Below, piece after piece: positions 17,929 to 26,275 of a DNA stretch of 64,000 nucleotides. Under the pieces are notes generated by a model that was not told where the DNA came from, searched no databases, and was given only the letters and a program-made list of their open reading frames with translations. Made by a program: the position numbers and the translations under genes. Within the stretch, counting starts at the first letter, position 1; each line of letters opens with the position of its first letter. Source of the stretch: Roseibium aggregatum (GTDB taxonomy: Bacteria; Pseudomonadota; Alphaproteobacteria; Rhizobiales; Stappiaceae); NCBI RefSeq assembly GCF_017309185.1, contig NZ_JAEKJZ010000006.1:248001-312000 (forward strand). The letters are read 5' to 3'.

Positions 17929-18801
17929 ATGACCATCAGTTTCCTATCGCGGCACGCCCCCTGGACCGACCGGCGCGGACACCTTTCGTGGTTGCGGCTC
18001 TGCGTCTTTGTGTTGGTGCTTTTTCCGGGCGCTAGAATTTTCTACGACCTCCTGCTGGGCCCGGTTTTTCCCGAGCCCTATGAGCAGGCGCTGCACCAGA
18101 GCGGAACCTGGGCGGTACGGTTTCTGCTGCTTACGCTGGCGGTAACGCCGGCGCGCCGGATTTTCGGTTGGAACCGGATCCTCGGCGTCCGGCGCATGCT
18201 CGGTGTCTCGGTTCTTGGTTACGCGCTTCTCCATCTCGGGCTTTATGCCGCGCAGGAGAACTGGAACCTTGCCAAGGTCGGCATCGAGATGTTCACGCGG
18301 TTCTATCTCGTCATCGGACTGGTGGCGCTGACAGGGCTTGTGGCGCTGGGCGCGACGTCCTTCGACAGCACCATCCGCCGCCTCGGCCGCAATTGGGGCA
18401 GGCTGCATATGCTTGTCTATCCGATTGCCGTTCTGGCGCTTTATCACTTCTTTCTGCAATCGAAATCCGATGTGACCCAGGCAACCCTGATGGCGGGCCT
18501 GTTCCTGCTCCTGATGATCTACCGGGGAATGGCGAAGGCGGGTTTTTCCCTGTCCAATCCGCTGGTGCTGGCGGCAAGTGCCGCCCTGGCCGCGGCGGCC
18601 ACTGCGGCGGTCGAATACGCCTGGTACGCTCTGGCGACCGGCATTCCCGCCGACCGGGTTTTCTGGGCGAATTTCAATGTGGCGATCGCGCTTCGTCCCA
18701 CGGTCTGGGTCGGGATTGCCGGGCTGGCCGTTTGCGCCGCGGCGTGCGTTCAAACGGCCGGAAAGGTTGCCGGGCGACGGCTGCAACTGAAAAAGGCGTG
18801 A
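17929..18801 (+). CDS. msrQ: MsrQ-like heme-binding membrane subunit (ferric-reductase-like)
   Basis: 290 residues with six membrane helices of the ferric-reductase/YedZ fold. Histidines suited to heme ligation lie in LLHLGLY and in RLHMLVYPIAVLALYH. MsrQ passes electrons from the quinone pool to the periplasmic molybdoenzyme MsrP, which repairs oxidised methionine in envelope proteins. The usual msrP partner is not adjacent: the gene upstream is leuD and downstream a convergent cyclic-nucleotide-binding protein. Either msrP lies elsewhere or this homologue serves another partner. The leader is strongly structured. Confidence 0.82.
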   Translation: MTISFLSRHAPWTDRRGHLSWLRLCVFVLVLFPGARIFYDLLLGPVFPEPYEQALHQSGTWAVRFLLLTLAVTPARRIFGWNRILGVRRMLGVSVLGYALLHLGLYAAQENWNLAKVGIEMFTRFYLVIGLVALTGLVALGATSFDSTIRRLGRNWGRLHMLVYPIAVLALYHFFLQSKSDVTQATLMAGLFLLLMIYRGMAKAGFSLSNPLVLAASAALAAAATAAVEYAWYALATGIPADRVFWANFNVAIALRPTVWVGIAGLAVCAAACVQTAGKVAGRRLQLKKA

Positions 18802-18855
18802 GAAGCTCTCTTGGTCCGGAATGACGGATATCTGAGTTTTTAGCCGCCGATGGCC

Positions 18856-19362
18856 TCAACCCTTCTTGCTGTCGTCCTTCACGCGTCTTTCCGCGTTGAG
18901 CTGCTCCAGCTCCGCCATTTTCTCGCCGATCGGGCGAAGGACCGAGATCGTCTGCCGGAACTGGCTGGCGCGCAGGTCGAACAGGCGCTGGGCGAGGTCC
19001 GGGTATTCCTGGATCATGCGTTTGAAAAGCGCACGGCGGATGCGAATGATGCGCACCGGATTGACGGCTTCCGCCCGGCAGGGCCGCCGGTTCTCCGCAA
19101 GGAGCGCGGTTTCGCCGAGGAGCGTTCCCTCGCCGACACGTTCGACTTCCCGGTAGCCGTCCTCGTCCTTGGTTTGAAGACTGACCGTGCCGCTGGTGAT
19201 CACAAGCCCGCCGTCTGCGCGCTCGCCCTGCTCGAAGAGCCGCTGGCCTTCACGATAATCCATGCTTTCCGCGCTAAAGGCCAGCAGGCGAAGCTGGTCT
19301 TCGGAGAAGTCCGAAAGCATCGGTATTTGCTTGAGAATCGTAATGTCTTGGGCAAGGCTCAT
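18856..19362 (-). CDS. Cyclic-nucleotide-binding domain protein without DNA-binding domain
   Basis: About 168 residues. The cNMP-binding beta roll covers residues about 12-125, with FEQGERADG and a phosphate-binding-cassette-like GEGTLLGETALLAENRRPCRAEA. The C-terminus is a short charged helix, and there is no Crp-type helix-turn-helix. It lies 25 bp after the response regulator gene on the same strand, so they are probably co-transcribed. It may be a ligand-sensing partner of the two-component system, but no target is evident. The ATG before SLAQD was preferred to a TTG two codons upstream. Confidence 0.85.
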   Translation of the reverse strand: MSLAQDITILKQIPMLSDFSEDQLRLLAFSAESMDYREGQRLFEQGERADGGLVITSGTVSLQTKDEDGYREVERVGEGTLLGETALLAENRRPCRAEAVNPVRIIRIRRALFKRMIQEYPDLAQRLFDLRASQFRQTISVLRPIGEKMAELEQLNAERRVKDDSKKG

Positions 19363-19387
19363 GCCCAAGATTTACGCCAAACATCCA

Positions 19388-20071
19388 TTAAGGCACAAGC
19401 TTATATCCACCGGCTTCCGTAACCAGAAGCTCGGCATTGGACGGATCGCGCTCGATTTTCTGCCGCAGGCGGTAGATGTGGGTCTCGAGCGTGTGGGTGG
19501 TGACACCCGAATTGTAGCCCCAGACCTCGTGCAGAAGCACATCCCGCGTGACCGGTTTTTCACCGGCGCGGTAGAGAAACTTCAGGATGGACGTCTCTTT
19601 TTCCGTCAGCCGCACCTTCGATCCGGCGTCGTCCTGCATCACCTTGGCGGCGGGCCGGAAGGAATAACGGCCAATGGCGAAGGTGGCGTCCTCGCTTTGC
19701 TCGTGCTGGCGCAGATGGGCGCGGATGCGGGCGAGCAGCACGGCGAACTTGAACGGCTTGTTGACATAGTCGTTGGCGCCGGCTTCGAGCCCGAGGATCG
19801 TGTCGCTGTCGCCGTCGTGTCCGGTCAGCATGATGATGGGCGCCTTGAAGCCGTTCTTGCGCAGGAGCTTGACCGCCTCCCGGCCGTCGATGTCCGGCAA
19901 GCCGACATCCATCAGCAAGAGATCGATGTGTTCGTCTTTGGCGAGAGAGAGACCCGAAGCGGCCGAATCGGCCTGGATGGTCTCGAATTCGTCGTAGAGG
20001 GAGAGCTGCTCGACCAGGGCTTCGCGCAATTCCGTGTCGTCGTCGACTATCAAGATCGTCCGGGCAGTCAT
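19388..20071 (-). CDS. OmpR-family response regulator (CenR/OtpR-like)
   Basis: 227 residues. The receiver domain (1-120) has the acidic pocket at Asp10-Asp12, the phospho-acceptor Asp55 in MDVGLPD and the KPF lysine. The winged-helix DNA-binding domain (about 130-227) has TTHTLETHIYRLRQKIE as recognition helix. No histidine kinase gene is next to it. The sequence strongly resembles the envelope regulator called CenR in Caulobacter and OtpR in Brucella; that assignment comes from memory of the family and needs a search. The neighbours (L,D-transpeptidase, papain-like protein, peptidase) are envelope genes, which fits. Confidence 0.93.
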   Translation of the reverse strand: MTARTILIVDDDTELREALVEQLSLYDEFETIQADSAASGLSLAKDEHIDLLLMDVGLPDIDGREAVKLLRKNGFKAPIIMLTGHDGDSDTILGLEAGANDYVNKPFKFAVLLARIRAHLRQHEQSEDATFAIGRYSFRPAAKVMQDDAGSKVRLTEKETSILKFLYRAGEKPVTRDVLLHEVWGYNSGVTTHTLETHIYRLRQKIERDPSNAELLVTEAGGYKLVP

Positions 20072-20114
20072 CTTCGCGGTCCTCGCCAGTTGCCTTAAAT
20101 CCGTTCACGCCGAG

Positions 20115-20227
20115 TTGTGTAAATCACACAAGCGTGTTTCCGCCTCTATGTGCGTGGGAAACGCTCGTCATACAAGTTCAACATCGTCAAATCTTCTTCA
20201 CGCGGGGTTTAAGTCGGGTTTACTTAA
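20115..20227. promoter_or_regulatory. Inverted repeats between response regulator and L,D-transpeptidase
   Basis: The divergent intergenic region contains two perfect 6 bp palindromes: TTGTGT-N5-ACACAA (20115-20131) and TTAAGT-N7-ACTTAA (20209-20227). These are candidate operators for the regulator itself or the divergent gene. Confidence 0.4.
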
Positions 20228-20263
20228 GGACTTCAAAGCCATGGGGAAGCGTTAGGAAAGCCA

Positions 20264-20800
20264 ATGAGACGAATTCCGAACACCACGGATTTGCTGGAGG
20301 TTCGGCCGCTGACGCGCGACAGGACTAAGGGATTGCTGCGCTTCGGCCAGATCACGGTTCCGTGTGCCCTTGGGAGATCGGGAGTGGTCACACGCAAAAA
20401 GGAAGGCGACGGCGGCACGCCGAGAGGCGTGTTTGAACTGCTTCACGTTTACTTTCGGCCGGACCGGAGCTTGCCGCCGGCAACGGCCTTGCCGGTCGAG
20501 CCGCTGACGCCGCGATCGGGATGGTGCGACGATCCGAAACACCGTCTCTACAACCGTCCCGTCGACCTGCCCTTTTCCGCGGGTCATGAGAAGATGTGGC
20601 GGGAAGACCGGCTTTACGACGTGGTCGTCGTCCTGGACTGCAATCTCTTTCCCGCCGTCAAGGGCCGGGGCAGCGCGATCTTCTTCCACATTGCTCGGGA
20701 GGCCTACAGCCCCACAGAGGGATGCGTTGCCGTCGCGCCGGAGCATATGCGGCTTATCCTGCGAAAGATCCGGCCGGGGCAACGCATGCGGATCCGGTAG
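20264..20800 (+). CDS. L,D-transpeptidase (YkuD domain)
   Basis: 178 residues, a stand-alone catalytic domain. The active-site block GSAIFFHIAR...SPTEGCVAV supplies the histidine and the nucleophile Cys154. There is no obvious signal peptide, although family members act on peptidoglycan, forming 3-3 crosslinks or attaching proteins. Export therefore remains unexplained or uses a non-classical route. A good AGGAAAG precedes the ATG. It is divergent from the OmpR-type regulator. Confidence 0.85.
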   Translation: MRRIPNTTDLLEVRPLTRDRTKGLLRFGQITVPCALGRSGVVTRKKEGDGGTPRGVFELLHVYFRPDRSLPPATALPVEPLTPRSGWCDDPKHRLYNRPVDLPFSAGHEKMWREDRLYDVVVVLDCNLFPAVKGRGSAIFFHIAREAYSPTEGCVAVAPEHMRLILRKIRPGQRMRIR

Positions 20801-20834
20801 CATGCCGGGCTACGGCAGTGCCGGAGTTCCCGTC

Positions 20835-21299
20835 TCAGGGCATCTGCGGCCGGTAAACGATGTAGGATCCGCTCACGCGGACCGTCGTTCGTCCGTTTGT
20901 GCCGTTCAGATCCGCGGTCTTGACGTGATAGCGGCGCCGCTGAACGTTCTTGTTGTTGTAGACGTTGGATTCCAGAAACGTCGCATATCCGTTGCTGTCG
21001 ATACTTTCCAGAATGGCGGTGTGGTGCGGATCTCCCCGCTCTTCTTCCCGCCAGGATCCGTCGGGATTTTCAACGCGAACCTTGAAATTTGTGAACTGGA
21101 AGACGTCGCCGGGCCGGGCGGCGCTGAGTTCGACGGAACGGCCCCAGGCATAAGTCGCCGAGGGCTTGTAGAAGCGGAGATGCTGAAAGCCGTTGTTGAC
21201 CAGGGTCCAGCATTGGCCGTTCCCCTCGATGCGGCCAAGGCGGGCAACCGCATAGTCTATGAGCTGTTGCGCCTGCTGCGCTGTGACATCGGTTGGCAT
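20835..21299 (-). CDS. Small papain-fold (CHAP/NlpC-like or BBC1/AIM3-like) candidate
   Basis: 154 residues with an excellent GGGAGGT Shine-Dalgarno. A conserved-looking helix contains GNGQCWTLVN (possible nucleophile Cys, residue about 30). It is followed by RPGDVFQF and GDPHHTAIL, where the His could be the base, the layout of CHAP/NlpC cysteine peptidase folds. Bacterial proteins related to the fungal BBC1/AIM3 cysteine-proteinase-like domain look similar. There is no signal peptide. It converges with the L,D-transpeptidase gene; a role on peptidoglycan is inference. Confidence 0.65.
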   Translation of the reverse strand: MPTDVTAQQAQQLIDYAVARLGRIEGNGQCWTLVNNGFQHLRFYKPSATYAWGRSVELSAARPGDVFQFTNFKVRVENPDGSWREEERGDPHHTAILESIDSNGYATFLESNVYNNKNVQRRRYHVKTADLNGTNGRTTVRVSGSYIVYRPQMP

Positions 21300-21516
21300 T
21301 GATTACCTCCCTTGCGGATGGCTGAAACGAAGCCGTCAAATGGCGTTGCCAGGCCTCTTCGGCCGATCGGTGCCGCCACTCTTATCCTGCCTCAAAAAGC
21401 ACTGGGGCCGTGTAACAGGCATCACAAAATGGACGGTCAAGCGACGATCGGCATAGGTGTTGTCACCGGGCTCTGTTATGGAAAGACCGGGTGAGTCAGA
21501 ACGGGAACCCGGAACC

Positions 21517-22407
21517 ATGCGCTGGAAAGGCCGTCGAGGCAGCAGCAACATCGAGGACAGACGCCGCAGCGGCGGAACCCGCATGCGGATCCCCACAGGC
21601 CGAAGGGTCCGGACCGGCGGCGGGTTGAGTCTCACGGGACTGATCGTGGTGGCGGGCATCGCCTGGATGCTGGGAATCAATCCGCTGACGCTGCTGGGTC
21701 AACTCGACGGCGGCGGCTACAGCGACCCTTCCTATCAAACCCAGGCGCCGCAAAGTGCCGCGAACGAAGAAACCGCCCAGTTCGTCTCCGTTATTCTGGC
21801 CGACACGGAAAATACCTGGAGCGGAATTTTCAAAACGCATGGCGCCGATTACCCGGAACCGACGCTCGTTCTCTTTTCCGGATCGGTCTCTTCCGCCTGC
21901 GGCTATGCCAGTGCGGCCACCGGTCCGTTCTACTGCAGCGCCGACAACAAGCTCTATATCGACCTGTCCTTTTATCGTGAGCTCGCCAACCAGCTGAACG
22001 CGCCCGGCGATTTCGCCCAGGCCTATGTGCTGGCCCATGAGGTCGGCCACCATATCCAGAACGTGCTTGGCGTGCTGCCGGAGTTTCACAAGGCGCGCCG
22101 GACCATGAGCAAGGCGGAAGGCAACGCGCTGTCGGTCCGCGTCGAACTGCAGGCCGACTGCTATGCCGGCATCTGGGCCCATTACGCAGCCCGCCAGCGC
22201 GGTTTCGTGGAAGACGGCGACATCGAGGAAGCGCTCAATGCCGCCAGCCGGATCGGCGACGACACGCTGCAGCGCCAGACCCAGGGCTACGTCGTGCCGG
22301 ACAGCTTCAACCACGGCACGTCAGAGCAGAGGGCCAGATGGTTCCGAACCGGATTTCAGTCCGGAGACCTTCAGGCCTGTGATACGTTCAACGCGGCCAG
22401 GCTTTGA
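21517..22407 (+). CDS. YpfJ-type neutral zinc metallopeptidase
   Basis: About 296 residues. A basic N-terminus (RRG, GRRVRTGGG) precedes one membrane helix near residues 40-58, so the catalytic part faces the periplasm. The zinc motif HEVGHH begins at His174, and ELQADCYAGIWAH downstream supplies the third-ligand region. This matches the neutral zinc metallopeptidase (YpfJ) family, whose substrates are unknown. The ATG before RWKGRR was selected because the upstream extension lacks family character. Confidence 0.88.
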   Translation: MRWKGRRGSSNIEDRRRSGGTRMRIPTGRRVRTGGGLSLTGLIVVAGIAWMLGINPLTLLGQLDGGGYSDPSYQTQAPQSAANEETAQFVSVILADTENTWSGIFKTHGADYPEPTLVLFSGSVSSACGYASAATGPFYCSADNKLYIDLSFYRELANQLNAPGDFAQAYVLAHEVGHHIQNVLGVLPEFHKARRTMSKAEGNALSVRVELQADCYAGIWAHYAARQRGFVEDGDIEEALNAASRIGDDTLQRQTQGYVVPDSFNHGTSEQRARWFRTGFQSGDLQACDTFNAARL

Positions 22408-22423
22408 CAAGTCTGTTTAACGC

Positions 22424-22528
22424 TGTCATCCCGGTTGAAGCGTAGCGGAAGGCCGGGACCCAGTCGTTCCCGAATTCACTTGGTTCAATGTAATTGTTTG
22501 CTGGACCCCTGCCTTCGCAGGGGGGACA
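22424..22528. repeat. Dispersed composite palindromic repeat, copy C (reversed)
   Basis: Same element as copies A and B in opposite orientation: TGTCATCCCGG at the left, GGGACCCAGT (22455-22464) in the middle and a perfect hairpin CCCCTGC/GCAGGGG with a CTTC loop (22506-22523) at the right. It lies between the metallopeptidase and dapF. Confidence 0.8.
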
Positions 22529-22679
22529 CAGGAAAGGTTTTGCGCCAGGCCCAAGGCAGCACCTTCCCTCCGACACCACCGGCCACTGGTAATTTGAGGC
22601 TTTTTCCGCCATATAGGGGCGACGGACCGGGGTGAAACGGTCCTTTTTCTTTCAAACACCTAAAAGAAGCGCATCCGGC

Positions 22680-23591
22680 ATGGCGTCTGAAACCAGACCC
22701 TTTTTGAAAATGAACGGCCTTGGCAACGATTTCGTGGTCTGGGACGCACGGGAGAAACCGTTGCGTCTGTCGAAGGACGCGATCGCCATGCTGGGCGACC
22801 GGGAAAGCGGCATCGGCTTCGACCAGATGATCACGGTCGAACGCTCGAATCTGGGCGTCGATGCCTTCATGCGCATTCACAACCGCGACGGAAGCGAAGT
22901 CTCTGCCTGCGGCAACGCCACGCGCTGCATCGGCCGGCTCCTGATGGAAGAGGCCGGCAAGGATCTCGTTTCGATCGAGACCGGTGCGGGCTTGCTGCAT
23001 GCCTTTGACGCCGCCGGCGCGCAGTCCGTCACGGTGGACATGGGCATTCCCGGTCTTCGGTGGGACCAGATCCCGCTGGCGGAGGAATTCGCCGATACGC
23101 GCGCCATCGAATTGCAGATCGGGCCGATCGACGATCCGATCCTGCACACGCCGGCTGTCGTCAGCATGGGCAATCCGCATGCGATCTTCTGGGTCAAGGA
23201 TGTCGAGGCCTACGATCTGGAACGGGTCGGACCGCTTCTCGAGCAGCACCCGATCTTTCCGGAAGGCGCGAATATTTCGCTGGCGCATGTGTTCGACGAG
23301 AACCAGATCCGGGTGAAGGTCTGGGAGCGTGGCGTTGGATTGACGCTGGCCTGCGGCACCGCCGCCTGCGCCGTCGCCGTGGCGGCCGCCCGCGACAACA
23401 AGGCGGGCCGCGCATCGACGATCCATCTTCCCGGCGGGCCGCTCGGCATCGAGTGGCGCGAGAGCGACGGGCACGTGCTGATGACGGGCCTGACGGAAGT
23501 GGAGTTCGAGGGCGAGGTCGATCTGGAGACGCTTGCCTGGCGCAAGACAGGGGCGGGCGACACGGCCCTCGAGGCGGGAGCCGCCTCATGA
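22680..23591 (+). CDS. dapF: Diaminopimelate epimerase
   Basis: 303 residues. The two catalytic cysteines are Cys77 (SACGNATRC) and Cys225 (LACGTAAC), each in its standard context. MNGLGNDFVVWD at the N-terminus is also diagnostic. The enzyme converts LL- to meso-diaminopimelate for lysine and peptidoglycan. The ATG before ASETRPFLKMNG was chosen over an upstream GTG. The stop overlaps the mtaB start (ATGA), indicating translational coupling in a dapF-mtaB-ftsY operon. Confidence 0.97.
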   Translation: MASETRPFLKMNGLGNDFVVWDAREKPLRLSKDAIAMLGDRESGIGFDQMITVERSNLGVDAFMRIHNRDGSEVSACGNATRCIGRLLMEEAGKDLVSIETGAGLLHAFDAAGAQSVTVDMGIPGLRWDQIPLAEEFADTRAIELQIGPIDDPILHTPAVVSMGNPHAIFWVKDVEAYDLERVGPLLEQHPIFPEGANISLAHVFDENQIRVKVWERGVGLTLACGTAACAVAVAAARDNKAGRASTIHLPGGPLGIEWRESDGHVLMTGLTEVEFEGEVDLETLAWRKTGAGDTALEAGAAS

Positions 23592-24856
23592 GCATTGACG
23601 TCGTGACCTTCGGCTGCCGCCTCAATTCCTACGAATCGGAAGTAATGAAGCGTGAAGCGGAAGCTGCCGGTCTCAAGGATGCCATCTTGATAAACACCTG
23701 TGCCGTCACCGGCGAGGCCGTGCGGCAGGCGCGCCAGGCGGTGCGCAAGGCCAAGCGGGACAATCCGGACGCAAGGGTGATCGTGACCGGCTGCGCCGCC
23801 CAGACGGAAGCCGAGACCTTCTCGGCCATGGAAGAAGTCAATCTGGTGCTCGGCAACACGGAAAAACTGGAACGCAAATCCTACGCCGACGTTGCCGCCT
23901 TCGGCATTTCCGGAACCGAGAGGGTGCGTGTCAACGACATCATGAGTGTCGAGGAGACCGCCGGGCACCTGATCGACGGATTGACCGGTCGCGCGCGGGC
24001 CTTCGTGCAGGTCCAGAACGGCTGCGACCACCGCTGCACCTTCTGCATCATTCCCTTTGGGCGGGGCAATTCCCGGTCCGTGCCCATGGGCGTCGTGATC
24101 GACCAGATCCGGCGGCTTTCGGATAACGGCTATAACGAGATCGTGTTGACCGGGGTTGACATCACCTCCTATGGAGCGGATCTGCCGGGCGCGCCGAAGC
24201 TTGGTACGCTGGTCGAAAAGATCCTGAAGCTGGTGCCGGACCTGAAGCGCCTGCGGCTGTCCTCCATCGATTCCATCGAGGCGGACGGCGATCTCATGCG
24301 GGTGATTGCCGAAGATCCGCGCCTGATGCCGCATTTTCATCTGTCCCTGCAGGCGGGCGACGACATGATTCTGAAGCGGATGAAGCGCCGCCATCTGCGC
24401 GCCGACACGATCCGCTTCTGTGAGGAGGTCCGGCGCCTCAGGCCCGATGTGGTGTTCGGCGCGGATATCATTGCCGGGTTTCCGACGGAAACCGAGGAAA
24501 TGTTCGAGAATTCGCTGAAGATCGTCGACGAATGCGGGCTGACCCACCTTCATGTCTTTCCCTTCTCCCCGCGTTCCGGAACGCCTGCGGCGCGCATGCC
24601 GCAATTGCCGCGCCAGGTGGTCAAGGAGCGCGGCGCGCGCCTCAGGGCCAAGGGCGAGGAGGCGCTTACCCGGCATCTCGGCGGCGAGGTCGGCAAGATC
24701 CGGCCGGTTCTGATCGAAAAGGAAGGCCTTGGCCGAACCGAGCAGTTCACCCAGGTGGAATTGCAGGGCGGGACCGCCGGAGAGATTGTCGAAACTCGAA
24801 TAATCGGTCATACCGGACGGCATCTTCTGGGCGAAGCCCTGTCAAAGGCCGCCTGA
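23588..24856 (+). CDS. mtaB: tRNA (N6-threonylcarbamoyladenosine(37)-C2)-methylthiotransferase
   Basis: 422 residues with the full methylthiotransferase layout. An N-terminal UPF0004 domain carries three cysteines (FGCRLNSYE, NTCAVT, TGCAAQ). The radical-SAM core contains CDHRCTFC, and a C-terminal TRAM-like part follows. MtaB adds a methylthio group to t6A37 of ANN-decoding tRNAs. The NTCAVTGEA and FGRGNSRS variants match MtaB rather than MiaB or RimO. Start overlaps dapF by 4 bp. Confidence 0.95.
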   Translation: MSIDVVTFGCRLNSYESEVMKREAEAAGLKDAILINTCAVTGEAVRQARQAVRKAKRDNPDARVIVTGCAAQTEAETFSAMEEVNLVLGNTEKLERKSYADVAAFGISGTERVRVNDIMSVEETAGHLIDGLTGRARAFVQVQNGCDHRCTFCIIPFGRGNSRSVPMGVVIDQIRRLSDNGYNEIVLTGVDITSYGADLPGAPKLGTLVEKILKLVPDLKRLRLSSIDSIEADGDLMRVIAEDPRLMPHFHLSLQAGDDMILKRMKRRHLRADTIRFCEEVRRLRPDVVFGADIIAGFPTETEEMFENSLKIVDECGLTHLHVFPFSPRSGTPAARMPQLPRQVVKERGARLRAKGEEALTRHLGGEVGKIRPVLIEKEGLGRTEQFTQVELQGGTAGEIVETRIIGHTGRHLLGEALSKAA

Positions 24857-24894
24857 ACCGGGGCGGTCACAATCCGAGGTCTTGAGGCGGTTTC

Positions 24895-26163
24895 ATGAGC
24901 GAGAAAAAGCGCGGGTTTCTGGGGCGTCTCTTCGGCGGCAAGGAAGTGCCGGAAGAGCAGAGCGATACCGAGACCGGTGCTGTCGAAACGCCTTTGGCCG
25001 AGACCGGCGATCCGTCCATTACCGACGAGAAGGCAGTCGACGTTTCGATGGATGTCGAGCCGGCCGGTGCCCTGAACGAACCTGCCCTTCCGCTTGAGGC
25101 CGAAACGGGGCCGGATCTGGCCGACGATTTCGCCCGCCCCCAGGCCCCGCTTGGTCCGGAGGAAATCCTGCCGACCGATCTCGGCGCGGAAGCACCGGAG
25201 GCCGCCGAGACAGACAGCGCGGCTACCGAAGAAGCGTCCGAGCCGAAACCCTCCTGGTTCCAGCGCCTCAAGAAGGGGCTCTCCCGGTCGTCCGCCTCGT
25301 TGACCGAGGGAATCGGCTCCATCTTCACCAAGCGCAAGCTCGACGCGTCAATGCTTGAGGAGCTGGAAGACATCCTGATCCAGGCGGATCTGGGGGTCGA
25401 CACGGCCATGGCGATCACCGACCGCCTGTCCGACGGGCGTTACAACAAGGAGATCTCTCCGGAGGAAGTCCGTGCGATCCTGTCGGAGGAAGTCGAGAAG
25501 GTCCTGGCCCCTGTCACGGAGCCGCTCGACCTGAACACCGGCAAACACCCGCATGTGGTGCTGATGGTCGGCGTCAACGGCACAGGCAAGACAACCACCA
25601 TCGGCAAGCTTTCCCAGAAACTGCGCACGGAAGGCAAGACGGTGATGCTGGCCGCCGGCGATACCTTCCGGGCGGCGGCGGTGGAGCAGTTGAAGATCTG
25701 GGGTGAGCGCACCGGTGCCGAGGTTGTGTCTCGGGATACCGGTGCGGACGCTGCGGGACTTGCCTTCGATGCGATGAAGGAAGCGAAGGACAAGGCGGTC
25801 GACGTGCTTCTGATCGACACGGCAGGCCGCTTGCAGAACCGGGCCGAGCTCATGGACGAGCTGGAAAAGGTCATCCGGGTGATCAAGAAACACGATCCCG
25901 ACGCGCCGCACACGGTTCTTCTGACGCTGGATGCGACCACGGGCCAGAACGCGCTCAATCAGGTGGAGATTTTCGGCAAGGTCGCCGGGGTGACCGGCCT
26001 GGTCATGACCAAGCTCGACGGCACCGCCCGCGGCGGCATTCTGGTGGCGATCGCCGCGAAGCACGGCCTGCCGGTGCATTTCATCGGTGTCGGCGAGGGC
26101 GTCGAGGACCTGGAGCCGTTTTCGGCGAAGGATTTCGCCGATGCGATCGCGGGTCTTGCCTAG
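24895..26163 (+). CDS. ftsY: Signal recognition particle receptor FtsY
   Basis: 422 residues. A basic start (EKKRGFLGRLFGG) suited to membrane contact is followed by a long acidic, low-complexity A domain to about residue 115. The NG domain then has the P-loop GVNGTGKTTT at about 226, DTFRAAAVEQL, DTAGR and TKLDGTARGG. FtsY is the GTPase docking SRP-ribosome complexes at the inner membrane. It is the third gene of the dapF cluster, 38 bp after mtaB. Confidence 0.98.
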   Translation: MSEKKRGFLGRLFGGKEVPEEQSDTETGAVETPLAETGDPSITDEKAVDVSMDVEPAGALNEPALPLEAETGPDLADDFARPQAPLGPEEILPTDLGAEAPEAAETDSAATEEASEPKPSWFQRLKKGLSRSSASLTEGIGSIFTKRKLDASMLEELEDILIQADLGVDTAMAITDRLSDGRYNKEISPEEVRAILSEEVEKVLAPVTEPLDLNTGKHPHVVLMVGVNGTGKTTTIGKLSQKLRTEGKTVMLAAGDTFRAAAVEQLKIWGERTGAEVVSRDTGADAAGLAFDAMKEAKDKAVDVLLIDTAGRLQNRAELMDELEKVIRVIKKHDPDAPHTVLLTLDATTGQNALNQVEIFGKVAGVTGLVMTKLDGTARGGILVAIAAKHGLPVHFIGVGEGVEDLEPFSAKDFADAIAGLA

Positions 26164-26191
26164 GCTCCGTACCCTGGCGGCCAGTCGGCAT

Positions 26192-26205
26192 TTGATATAA
26201 GTCAA
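26192..26205 (+). promoter_or_regulatory. FNR/FixK-like box upstream of the octaheme cytochrome
   Basis: TTGATATAAGTCAA matches the FNR-family consensus TTGAT-N4-ATCAA at nine of ten positions. It lies 70 bp before the start of the octaheme cytochrome gene and overlaps a second palindrome, GTCAA-TT-TTGAC (26201-26212). This suggests low-oxygen induction. Confidence 0.6.
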
Positions 26206-26275
26206 TTTTGACAATCGTCATTGAAGCCTCTCATCACCAGACCGCATCGTTCGGGTGGGGAGAGAGGATTAAGCG

